Positions 47,925 to 58,680 of a stretch of 64,000 nucleotides of DNA are shown piece after piece; the first letter of the stretch is position 1; the number at the start of each line of letters is the position of its first letter. Location: positions 1,959,501 to 2,023,500 of the forward strand of contig CM070604.1 of assembly GCA_036346395.1 (NCBI GenBank), written 5' to 3'. The DNA is from Hsuehochloa calcarea. Its lineage: Eukaryota; Streptophyta; Magnoliopsida; Poales; Poaceae. The position numbers and the translations under genes are program-made. Under the pieces are notes generated by a model. The model was not told where the DNA came from, did not search any database, and saw nothing but the letters and a program-made list of their open reading frames with translations.

Positions 47925-49885
47925 AAGGCGACTAGGGGGGGGTGAATAGGCGTTTTCTCAACTTTCTCGCTTTAATCAAATTCAACACGAACTTTACTCC
48001 TTTAGCTATGAAAGCTAAGAAGATCAGTAAGAGCACAGAGGAAGCCTTGTGCTGAATTCAATAACCCCCTCAACCACACGACACACAAAAATGGAGAATT
48101 GAACTCACTGCTCGGGTAGTCTTGGCGGTCGGGCCATTTGAGACAAATGATCGGACCGACGTTTAACGAGCGGTTGGACCGGCTACTAATCAAGCGGTCG
48201 GACCGTTGGATATCGGTTCGACCCGTAAAGATCTTGGCTGATGCAGCGGGCGGTCGGACCGTTGTAAACCGGTCGACCGATTCGATCCGATCTTGAAAAG
48301 CTAAGCCCAAATCCAAAACGAATTTGATCCAACTTTTGATTCAACCAATGAAACTTGACCAAATTTTGAGCACACCTCCCTAAGGATATTAGAGACCTAT
48401 TTCTAGCAACGATCCTTCAGATCCACTTCGTAGAAACGATCTCTCAAGGTTTTACAAAAGAAGTGCACAAACCCTAGAAATATGAAAAATTTTGATTCAA
48501 AACTTGCTTGTGGGGGTTGATGGTCTAGATGATTCTAGGAGTATTCCCACACAGCAAAGCAAGAGAAAATAGGTCAAGAGACCAAGCTTAACCACTTGAA
48601 TCAAGGAGCACCAAATTCATCCAAAAGAGAGAAGAACACAAAGGGAGACAAAAGATCTCTCAAGCAAGCATCACAAGATTGATTGATCTAAAAGATCTCT
48701 CAAGCAAGCATCACAAGATTGATTGATCTAAAAGATCTCTCAAGCAAGCATCACAAGATTGATTGATCTCACAAGATGCTTACAAAGCCACTCCAATAAG
48801 GAGGACAAGAGCTCAACAAGGAGCACACTCACAATCTCTCCAAAACCTAGCTTCTCCTCTCCTCTCCTCCAAACCCTAGAAAATGAAGAAGGGGGCCAAA
48901 TGAATGCTTGGGGGTTTTACATCTCCCCCCTTTCTATTTATATGAGAAGCATAGGGTTTCACTTTTGGGACCCACTCACACATGGGACCCACACACACAT
49001 AACTATTGAAGCAATCTCCTGCTTCACCACGTGTAGGTTGATCAGCGACTTTCATCACGTCGCCAAGTCCCTCGCGTCCGAATCCCATCGGAACCTCCCA
49101 GGGACTTGCATCGACTTCCGCACCGCCTGATCCAACGGTATGCATCGAACTACCCGTCGATCCATCTTGCCCATCTGCACCATACTTGAGTCACACGACC
49201 TCCCGGCATCCATGATCGTTCTGGACCTCAGCTCTCCAAGCGTAGTCCCGATCCACCTCACCGTTGACGTCACTGACCTGCAAGTCACCTGCACAGCAAT
49301 AGACAACCAAATTATTTCCGGGAACAAGTTCTTCACAACTTGACCCACGTTAGTTCCGCAATGCAATATGCAACAATAAAGCATTGAAGTTCATACAATA
49401 AACACACTCAAAATACAACAATGCCAACAAGGCCAAGCTTCAAGTCATCGACGGTCTGACCGCCCCACACGGCCGGTCCGACCGATTCCAGGCCGGTCGG
49501 ACCGATCCCACAACGGCGGTCGGACCGCCCGAAAAGACTTAGCCAAATTTTCAGCTCGAAATTTGAAACCTTCTGGAAATTTAAACTCAATAGAACTTTT
49601 GACTGGGAGCTCCAAAAATGATGCGATCACATCCAGGAGACTCCCCTCACCTGCCTACACAACCTATTTTTTGCTCAGCTCCAAAAACCACTTTTAAGTC
49701 AGGCCGGTCCGACCGGCAACCACGGCCGATCCGACCTCTCCACGGGCGGTCTGACCGCCCCACACAACCGGTCAGACCGCCTGTGGTCTGACAGCCTTGG
49801 AGCAAACCCGAAAACGCGAGATTTTACAAACCAACAAAGCCATTGCCAATTGACTCATCATCCTGAGATCGTGCACATATCCTCA
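47925..49885. mobile_element. Unclassified insertion rich in GGTCGGACCG
   Basis: The PMD frame stops near 47920 and resumes near 49890. Between them lies DNA opening with GGCGACTAGGGGGGGTG and containing many GGTCGGACCG/CGGTCCGACC words at 48130-48290 and 49445-49790. No transposase, TIR or LTR pair was found, so the class is unknown; exact borders are uncertain. Confidence 0.55.
48651..48769 (+). repeat. 40-bp unit in three tandem copies
   Basis: Units 48651-48690, 48691-48730 and 48731-48769 are practically identical, each starting AAAGATCTCTCAAGCAAGCA. Confidence 0.92.
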
Positions 49886-50325
49886 CGATATCCACAAGGT
49901 TTCCTCCTGGCGGCGCACGACGTCCCGGCTACATGGCGCATGGACTTCCTCGTGAGGTTCTAGGGGGTACTACCGCCCAACATTGGTTACAGGGAGTTCA
50001 ACAACATCCACCGTCTGTGATAAAATTATCACAGACGGTTCTTCGTTAACCGTCTGCGATATATAAGTATCACAAACGGTTCTTTACACGAACCGTCTGT
50101 GATACTTCACAGACGGTTCGTGTAAAGAACCGTCTGTGATACTCTTCTCATCACTGCAGCGGTTCGTATCGTGATAATATTTGTATCGCGTGCGGTTCGT
50201 GATAAGAACCGTTGATATAAGTTTATCCTGACGGTTCTTTAAAAGAACCGTCTATGATACGAGGATATCACGACGGTTATTTAAAAGAACCGCTCGTGAT
50301 ATATTAGCATTATAAGTAAGCGCCT

Positions 50326-50453
50326 GCAAGCGGTCCCCATTTCTATTAAATCCATTTGACCGCCGCCACCCTCCTGCTGCTGCGTCATTGCAAGCAGTCC
50401 CCATTTCTATTAATTCCATTTGAACCGCCGCCACCCTCCTGCTGCTGCGTCCT
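50326..50453 (+). repeat. 64-bp tandem duplication in the CACTA leader region
   Basis: Units 50326-50389 and 50390-50453 share GTCCCCATTTCTATTAA and CCGCCGCCACCCTCCTGCTG with few differences. Confidence 0.85.
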
Positions 50454-50704
50454 CCCCATTTTGAGTGTTACCCTACCTCCTCCTCTCCCATTTTGAGTAT
50501 TACCCCGCCTCCTCCTCCCGGCCCATTGCGGCACTGATCGCTACCTCCTCCCACATTGCGCCACTTTGGAGAGAAGGGTAACGATCGATCTGTAACCCTT
50601 TATATTTGCTATAGAGTACTCACTAATGTGTTTGGTCATTATAAAGGGTACTTGCGGTTTATTAATATATAATTTAACACTAATTAATTTGTTACGCGTA
50701 TCGT

Positions 50705-53560
50705 GTAGATGGACCAAACCGGATGTACATTGAGAACCGTGTGAGTGAAGAGTATATTAATGGCGTGTTTGCTTTTAGAAGAGCCGAAAGCGAGGATATG
50801 TTGAAGAAGGGATAAAATATATGTACTTGTCCATGCATTGATTGCGGTAATATGGAAATGTTTAACAACCCGACGCAGATCGAAGCTCACTTAATCGAAG
50901 AGGTTTCAAAAAGGATATACATGTTGGAGCGATCACGGTGAAGAGCGATTATCTGGAAGTCGAGAATGACGACATCGCCGAGGAAGTCAACGATATGCGT
51001 GGTATGGAATGTGCTTTTGATGAGGATAGATCGCATGATGACAATCTGGATCGGATGCTACGCGATGCGAAGGAACTACGGTGAGAGAGAGTTTTGTAAA
51101 TTCGAGGGCTTAATGGAGGACTCGGGAAACATTTGTTCCCGGCCGCAAGCCGGAATACACAAGGTTGTCAACCGTGCTTGAACTGCTGAAATTGAAGGCA
51201 AGCAATGGTTGGTCCGACAAGAGTTTTCTGGCGTTGTTAGGTCTCTTAGCCGACATCCTTAGGAGGGAAACGTGTTGCCCAAAGACGACCTACCAAGCTA
51301 AGAAGGTTCTTTGTCCATTGGGAATGGAAGTAGAAAGAATACATGCATGTCCGAACGATTGTATCCTCTACAGTAAAGAGTATGCAGACATGCATGCATG
51401 TCCTGTGCGAGCATCCCGATACAAGTGGAAAAATATCGCTAAGGCGAAGCAAGGACCTCTCGCTAAGATGTTGTGGTATCGCGCTGTGATCCCACGTTTG
51501 AAGCGTTTATTTGCGAACCGAAAGGAGGCAAGATTGATGCGTTGGCACTCGGAGGAGCGTAAGAAAGATGGGAAGCTCAGACACCCTGCTGATTCTGCCC
51601 AGTGGAGAAACTTCGATCGGAGCTTCGAAGAGTTCGGTGCGGAACCGAGGAACATAAGGTTAGGGTTGAGTACGGACGGAATGAATCCTTTCGGTAACAT
51701 GAGCAGCCGACATAGCACCTGGCCCGTGAATCTATGTATGTACAACCTTCCTCCTTGGCTGTGTATGAAGCGGAAATACATTTTGATGACACTACTTATC
51801 CAAGGGCCGAAGCAACCTGGGAATGATATTGATGTGTACCTAGCACCATTCTTTGGAAGATCTTGTGACAACGTGGAGCGAAGGGGTACATGTATGGGAT
51901 GCGTACAAATGAGAGAACTTCACTTTACGCGCCATGTTGTTCTGCACCATCAATGATTTTCCTACCCTTGGTAACTGTCAAGCTTGATACAAAAGGAGCC
52001 AAAGCCCGTCACCTTTTAGATGCTACGGAGAGTGTATGGTTGAACAACTCACATAAAGCGTGTATATGCGTCACCGTAGGTTCCTTCCGAGGAGTCACCC
52101 ATACCGCAAGATGAAGAAACAATTCGACGGAAATAAGGAAGACGGTTCAGCTTCAAGGGCTTTTAGTGGGAAAGAGGTCTATGATATGGTTAAGGATATC
52201 GATGTTATGCTTGGGAAGGGACGTAAATTAAGAACCCGTGAGAAGAACATCTGGAAGAAGCGGTCAATTTTTTGGGACTTGCCTTATTGGGAGTACTTAG
52301 AAGTTCGCCTTCGCATCGACGTTATGCACGAGAGAAGAATATATGTGATAGCTTGATTGGTCTCTTGCTGAACATTAGTGGCAAAACAAAGGATGGTGTT
52401 AACGCACGGCGTGACTTGGTCGATATGAACATAAGGACCGAGTTTGCACCGAAAGAGACCGATATAGGACGAACGTACCTTCCCCCAGCTTGCTACACTC
52501 TGTCCAAGGCCGAGAGAAATGAACTGTGCCAGAGCTTGCACGGTGTGAAAGTCCCGTCTGGTTACTCCGCTAACATTAAGAAACTTGTTTCTATGCAAGA
52601 TTTGAAATTAATTGGTATGAAGTCGCATGATTGTCGTGTCTTGATGACACAAATGCTTCTGTTGCAATTAGGAGTATCTTGCCGAACAAGGTCCGAGTGG
52701 CAATCTTGAGGTGTGTTATTTCTTCAACTCAATTGCTCGAGGTCATCGATCCCCAAGGACTAGATGCTCTGCAGCCGAGGTAGTGGCGACTCTGTGTCAT
52801 CTTGAGATGTATTTTCCTCCGTCATTTTTGATATCATGGTCCATCTCATTGTTCACCTTGTGAAAGAGATAAAGATATGCGCCTTGTGTTTCTACGTCAT
52901 ATGTACCCGTTCGAGAGGTACATGGGAATTCTCAAGTCCTACGACGGAATCGATCTCGACGGAGGCGGCATCATCGAAGGTTATGCAGCGGAAGAGGTCA
53001 TTGAGTTCTGCGTCGACTACATGGCTCGGTGGATCCGATTGGTATGCCTCTATCTCGTCATGAGGGAAGCGGATGGTATCGGGACCATCGGAAGGAAATC
53101 AATCACTCCCGATCCGATCGTGCGCTCAAGCCCATTTCACGGTCTTGCAACACATGACCCAAGTGTCCTCGTACATCGGCGAGCACAAAGACATGGTACG
53201 CATGCAGAATCCGGACCGGTCGGAGGTTTGAATCACGAGAGCACAACCGTCGGTTCAACGAATGGTTAAAGGTGCGAATCACTCGAAGGTCATCAAGTGA
53301 TGATCTGTTGCTATGGTTGGCAAGAGGGCCACATTTTACAATTATCACATGGCAAGGATCGACATAAATGGGTACACATTTTATCTGGCGGCTCGGGATA
53401 GGAAGAGCACAAAGGCGAGCGGTGTCCGCATAGATGCATTCGATCCGGGTAAATTTGAGAGCTCGTACTATGGGCAAATAGAGGAGATATGGGAGATCGA
53501 CTACGTGCTTTTCAAGATCCCCTATTTGGTGCCGTTGGGTCCATCTCCACGGTGAAGGTC
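50705..53560 (+). pseudogene. TNP2-like CACTA transposase, frame-broken
   Basis: An N-terminal transposase-associated region (about 50705-50940) has YIENRVSEEYINGV but is broken by a frameshift after KKG. The central Transposase_21 part (51165-51956) is open and shows CPNDCILY, LMRWHSEERKKDG, LRHPADSAQW, NIRLGLSTDGMNPFG, YNLPPWLCMK and PGNDIDVYLAPF. DUF4218-like (52340-53020, with MYPFERYMGILKSY and EGYAAEEVIEF) and DUF4216-like (53313-53530) parts follow in other frames. This is the usual domain order of CACTA TNP2 proteins. Multiple frameshifts argue against activity. Confidence 0.85.
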
Positions 53561-54317
53561 GACAAATGCGGCGTCACTAGTGGACCTCGAGCGTGTCGGA
53601 TACAAAGGCGAACCATTCGTCTTGGCTAACCAAGTTGTTCAAGTCTTCTATGTAACCGACCAAATAAGAAGCGTCACGTAGTTCTTCATGTAAAAAGGAG
53701 GATTGTCGGAGTTGAGAATGTAGTGGACGAGGAAGAATACAATCAATTTGACGAGTTGCCACCTTTCGGAGATGGCATCAGGATCGAGGAAGAACCCAGT
53801 GAGGAAGCTAGCTATATGCGCGTCGATCATCATGAAGGGCTATATTTTAATTAAGAATTTACTCCATTGTAATTAACTAATTTATTCCATTGTCATGTGT
53901 TAATGTGTTATGGACTTATGATCTTTAAATTGATGACAATTGTCAAGTAATTAATTCCACTTGTACGAACTCGATACCACTTATGAGAAAAACACTTGAT
54001 ACCAAGAATAATTGATTCCATTGCAAATACTTGGTACCACTTGTAAGCAATAATTGAATTTTGCAAGGTGCTCGAACTTCTCTTCTATTGATCTTCCATG
54101 AAAGCATTCCAAAGAGAAGAGAGAATTTTGATTGACATGAGAGAATTGTGGATACCATTTTAACGAATAAGATATAGAGGATCAACTTGATCCTTTGGAA
54201 GTGGCCACAAAGATTTAGAATTGAATGAAGAGAGATGGTGACTTGTCGGAGAAATCGGAAGTTCCGCAGATTCAATGGCGGAAGTTCCGGAAATCGGACG
54301 TTCCGGACCTTGAGTGA

Positions 54318-54411
54318 ACATCACAGACGGCTCTTCAAAAAACCGTCTGTGATGTTTCCACATCACAGACGGTTCTTTGAGGGAACCGTCTGTGATGTTG
54401 ATTATATAAGG
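54318..54411 (+). promoter_or_regulatory. Internal CACTA subterminal repeats next to a TATA box
   Basis: Four inverted CACAGACGG/CCGTCTGTG words lie at about 54321-54398, followed by TTATATAAGG at about 54402-54411 and then a C-rich leader-like stretch. Such repeats normally occur only near the element ends. They may act as promoter of the second CACTA gene or mark a second CACTA end. Confidence 0.5.
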
Positions 54412-54630
54412 TTCAGAGACGATAGGGTTTTGATCTAACCCTATCGGTCCCCGACCTCTGCGCCGCCTCCTCTCCGAACGCCTCCCCCGACCCCGGCGCC
54501 TCCCCGACCCCGGCCACCTCCGCCACCGCCACCTGCTCGGGTAAGTTCTCCTCCTCCCCTGCCGCCACTGAGCTCCTCCCCCACCACCGCCGCCGGTGAT
54601 GATTCCAGTCTTTAAGGCGAGCATCATGTA

Positions 54631-56100
54631 TGGGGAAGATAAGTTGAGACCTATAACAGATGGTGGATTCGGACCCTTCTTGAGGTAACTGGTCTAGAAT
54701 GTGGGGAAAAATGATGTCAATTAGTACTCCATGTTTTACTGAATGTTTACGTGTATCTTGATGGAATTTTTATTGATTTTATCTGGTGTTGTGCTCACCA
54801 CTTGGATCAGAGCCTCAAAATTCTGATCAAGAACTACCAGTGGAATAATTCTCACACATAATCTTGGATCACAGCTAACTGCCTACGGATTATATTCATT
54901 CTTGCACATGTTTTAGTTGATCTGTGATGCTTTGTCCGGCAATGGTGCATATATATGTGCACTGATTCAGGTATTTGGGGAGGTTTATCAATTAAATTGG
55001 GGATGAAAGAATAGTAGCAATTCCTTTTTAATGTGTCAAATTTTGATACATTTATAGAACAAACTTGGGCAGTTGGATCAAGTAATATTTTGAGCTTGTA
55101 TTCTATGCATCACAATCTCTGAACCTACCTATTGTTCAGTTTCTACTTGTCTATATCTTTAAACAACTGAACATAATGCTGCAGAATATGTAGTGTCAGA
55201 ATATGTTGTGATCATTTTGGAGATCATTTCCTTACCTCATTGTGCATCATGCAATCAGCAAAACACTTGGGCACAGGTAGAATTGTTGCGATCGTTGTAT
55301 GTGATCATAAATCATCTGTATGACATTGATTAGAGTATTATGTCAATTCAAATCTTGAATGTTTAAACTTGCCATTGATATCGTGGTATGCACTCTGCCA
55401 TTTGAAAGTTTGTATTAATCTAGCAATTGTGAATTGGTTTGTTAAAGTCAATAGTTGTTTGGTCTAGCCATTGAAAGCTTATATGATTGATGTGGCAGTA
55501 GATTGAGAGTTGGCATTTGGACTTTCTAGATTGAGTGTTGACACTTGAGTGCGTACTCAAGCATGGCATTATATTGACTTACAATCCATCCCCGCTTGCA
55601 CAACATTCGCATCATTAATGTGACCTTCTTTGAAATATTGTCTTACTAGAGTTCTGAGAATTTTAGTTTATAACTGTTGTATTTCATTTCATTCACTTTT
55701 CTGCATTTATTAAGAAAAATCTCTCTTGTAGTTGTCAGTTCTTGATCAACATTTTCGCATCTGAAACTTGAGGTATAGTCTTAGAATGATGAAAACCTAT
55801 GGAAGTAAGGCGGTCGCCGATTTACTAGGTTGGCCTAGGTATCATGGGTATCCGGTCGACTAATGCAGGTTAGCCTAGGTGACTTGAAAAACCAAGATGC
55901 TGCGGTTAACCTAGGTTGGTGTGGGTAGTCTCGATACTTAGGGTGCCGACTAATGCAGGTAAACACAGGAACCATGATGATTCTTATGGTACATCGACGG
56001 CAATTTATTTTATTTTACTCGAGATGGCAAGCGTTGATTATATTTGTTTATATTTTTGTGCAATTTCCCATATATTATATACTATGTAATAATTGTGTAT
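54631..56100 (+). other. AT-rich non-coding interior of the CACTA element
   Basis: No frame with a known domain. It resembles a long intron or leader of the downstream CACTA gene; AGGTTAGCCTAGGTGACTTG-type words at 55830-55960 are locally repeated. Confidence 0.4.
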
Positions 56101-58130
56101 GTAACTTATATAGATAGCAAGTAAGCGAGATGGCGAGGCACCGTCTTGTGCCAGTCATCGACGCCGCCAAATCGTCTGGATCTCCGATCAAGGTGGTACG
56201 CAGCGAGAAGGCATAGGAATATCCAAATTGCCCTCGGCCGCATAGCGATCACGGAGGTCGGTGGCGTCGGGATCCCGCCGAGTCCCAAGAAAGCGATTGC
56301 GAGATTCCGGACCGTCTGCGGGGTACTTGCAAGGAGCGGGTCCCCATCACCACCCCAACACGGAAGTCTCGGCGGATGTACGAGAGAGACCGGTTGTGGT
56401 GAACTTTCGCCTCGTTCACTTTCCTTGAAGCGGACCGCACGCGTGCGATGGCGCGCGCTGCTTGGCGATGTCCCAGCGTGGAGGACCTTCAAGAGCACGC
56501 TTGTCACGCGATGACGTGAACACGGGTCGGACGCCTTCACGACGTATCAAATTTTGTCGCGGGATACATGGGGCGCCGTGCGAGATGAAGACGGCGGCTG
56601 AATTTCAGGAGCAAAGTGCGGCGCATGAGCTATCCAGCACAAAACACTCACCCCACGGACTTCGGCACCGCCGGGTACGCGGGTAAAGCCACGCGATGGC
56701 GGCGGAGGGCGAGGCTCGCTGCACGACCGTTTGCTATGATCTCGGACGAGCGCTCGATCTGGTTAAGAGCGAGGGCATCACCACGTCTTGGGCAACATCT
56801 CTCGACAAACCCGCAGACGAGGCGGTGTCTCAACGTCTGTAAATTTCCGAACCACTTAATTGTTAATAAGTCCATAACTTCATGGTGTCTACAATAACAT
56901 GATGTTCTCTTGCGGGAAGAATTGACTTCGCATGTTCCCAAGGTTCCTTCAAGTAGGCAGGAGAAGGATGTACCATCTCTGACCCGGGAAACAAGGAGCA
57001 CCCGGTCGCACGCGAGGAGTTGGGGTTTACGTGCCTTGGAGGATGGATTCCACACAACTCCGACACGTATAGGAGTAGGAAGAGATCCAAGGACCAAAGA
57101 CGACTCGGTTGGAACATGTGATTATTGCACAATTTCAAGAACAAATAACAAACTTGCGAACCAAGTAAATCAACTCATGCGGCGCAAGCCGCCTCGTTAA
57201 TTTGGGAGCAAGTCCGCTCGACATCGGAGTGGCGTCGCGTCCACACATAATTACGGACATGACGACGTGCAATTACCGATCGGCGACATTGAGGTAATGT
57301 ACATCTGGAGTGCTCCAAAGATAGACCTATAGGACGCCTTAGCTAATTGTATGCGCTTTTGTAGGAGCCGGCGCCTGCAAGCTCCAAGTGAGGATAGTAG
57401 GGTCCATTCCTATTGAGGATGGGCGGGTATGGTGTATCCATACCGAAGGGGAAAGCGAAAGACCACGGTGCCCGGTGGCGCAGGTTACGCCAGTGCGGTG
57501 GACATGGTCCATGACAATTTCATGGCCATCCATTGGAGATTCCCGAACGAAGAAATCGTAACACTAGGGGATGCCACGCACACTTTTATCCGATGGCCCA
57601 AGAAGGACATCGCCTTTGGACCCTTCGGGACGCGATATCGAGAGGACCTCGCCTCTCAATAGGACCCTCGATGAGTCCGCCTCAACCAAAGCTTCGAAGG
57701 CCGCCACATCCCTTCCGTCGAGAAGGCGACAAAGGGACAAGAAAAGCGTGTCACCATATCGGTCCACGAGGCGTCACACGGAAGACGCCCTCACCGCCTC
57801 GTTAAGGAGAAATCGAAATCGAAGAACATTAAGGCACCTCCCAAACCCGTGAAATACTCCTCTAAGTCCGTTGGTCTCTGGCGCAGAAATAAAGAGATCA
57901 GGAGTAGCTTGTCAAGCTTTGCATGATTGGTACTTGCGCAAGACCGGAGCGAAGGGGGGTCATACTGGAATCACCGTCAGATACGGGAGGGAGCATTTTC
58001 TCCACGAGCACGCCACCGTCGTGGGCTTCAAGACTTATTTGACTTATACAACCTAAGCGCGCCTCGGCGCCCCACTTCTACGATCTTTGGACTTCGTAAG
58101 TGTGTGCAATCAATTTCTACACTCACGTGA
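56100..58130 (+). pseudogene. Second CACTA gene region, degenerate
   Basis: GC-richer DNA with several overlapping open frames and exon-like borders, but no single frame stays open. The position downstream of TNP2 and before a Ulp1-like piece suggests the second CACTA gene (TNP1 or Transposase_24 type). I do not see a decisive motif, so identity rests on context. Confidence 0.4.
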
Positions 58131-58239
58131 TACCGATAAATATCATAACTCATTGCTTATGTACAGATACATTATGAAATGTGCCCGTCGAATCAAAGAA
58201 CCGGTGGGTTTCCTCGACCCACGTGGTCTCTGAGCAAAC

Positions 58240-58680
58240 AATCAACCAAGACGCATCCTACGTCGAGAATTACATAAAAATGGGATTGCTTGCTCAGAAC
58301 GACAGGGAGTACATAATGGTGCCCTACAACCAGAAGTAAGTGCTTCAATATTTGCTATACAAATTACGTTTCAACATAGGTTTATGACTATAGCGACATA
58401 CACGAGTAGGTTCCACTGGATTCTTCTGATTCTTGTGCCAAAGAGGAACATGGTATTGTACCTTGATTCTCTACTCAACAAAAATCACGACTTCACCATT
58501 CTTAAAGGAATACTCGACAGGTATGTTCATTTCCTCCGCACATAACTCTATTGTAGTCTTCCTTCGTTTTAAATGGACAAGGATAACTTTTTGAATCATG
58601 TAGAGGCGTTCATCGGCTATGTTGCCGAGGAGGTTTATACAAGGAACAGCGCCACACCGACTCACATGATGCGATTTCGA
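58240..58680 (+). pseudogene. Ulp1-like cysteine protease (C48) fragment of the CACTA element
   Basis: Piece one (58240-58335) encodes an ASYVENYIKMGLLAQ-like stretch ending MVPYNQK before a GT donor. Piece two (about 58410-58520) encodes FHWILLILVPKRNMVLYLDS, containing the catalytic-His region HW and the Asp-bearing LDSL of the Ulp1 family. A third piece near 58600-58680 has YVAEEVY. A catalytic Cys segment was not found. CACTA elements with transduplicated Ulp1-like genes are known in plants. Confidence 0.65.
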
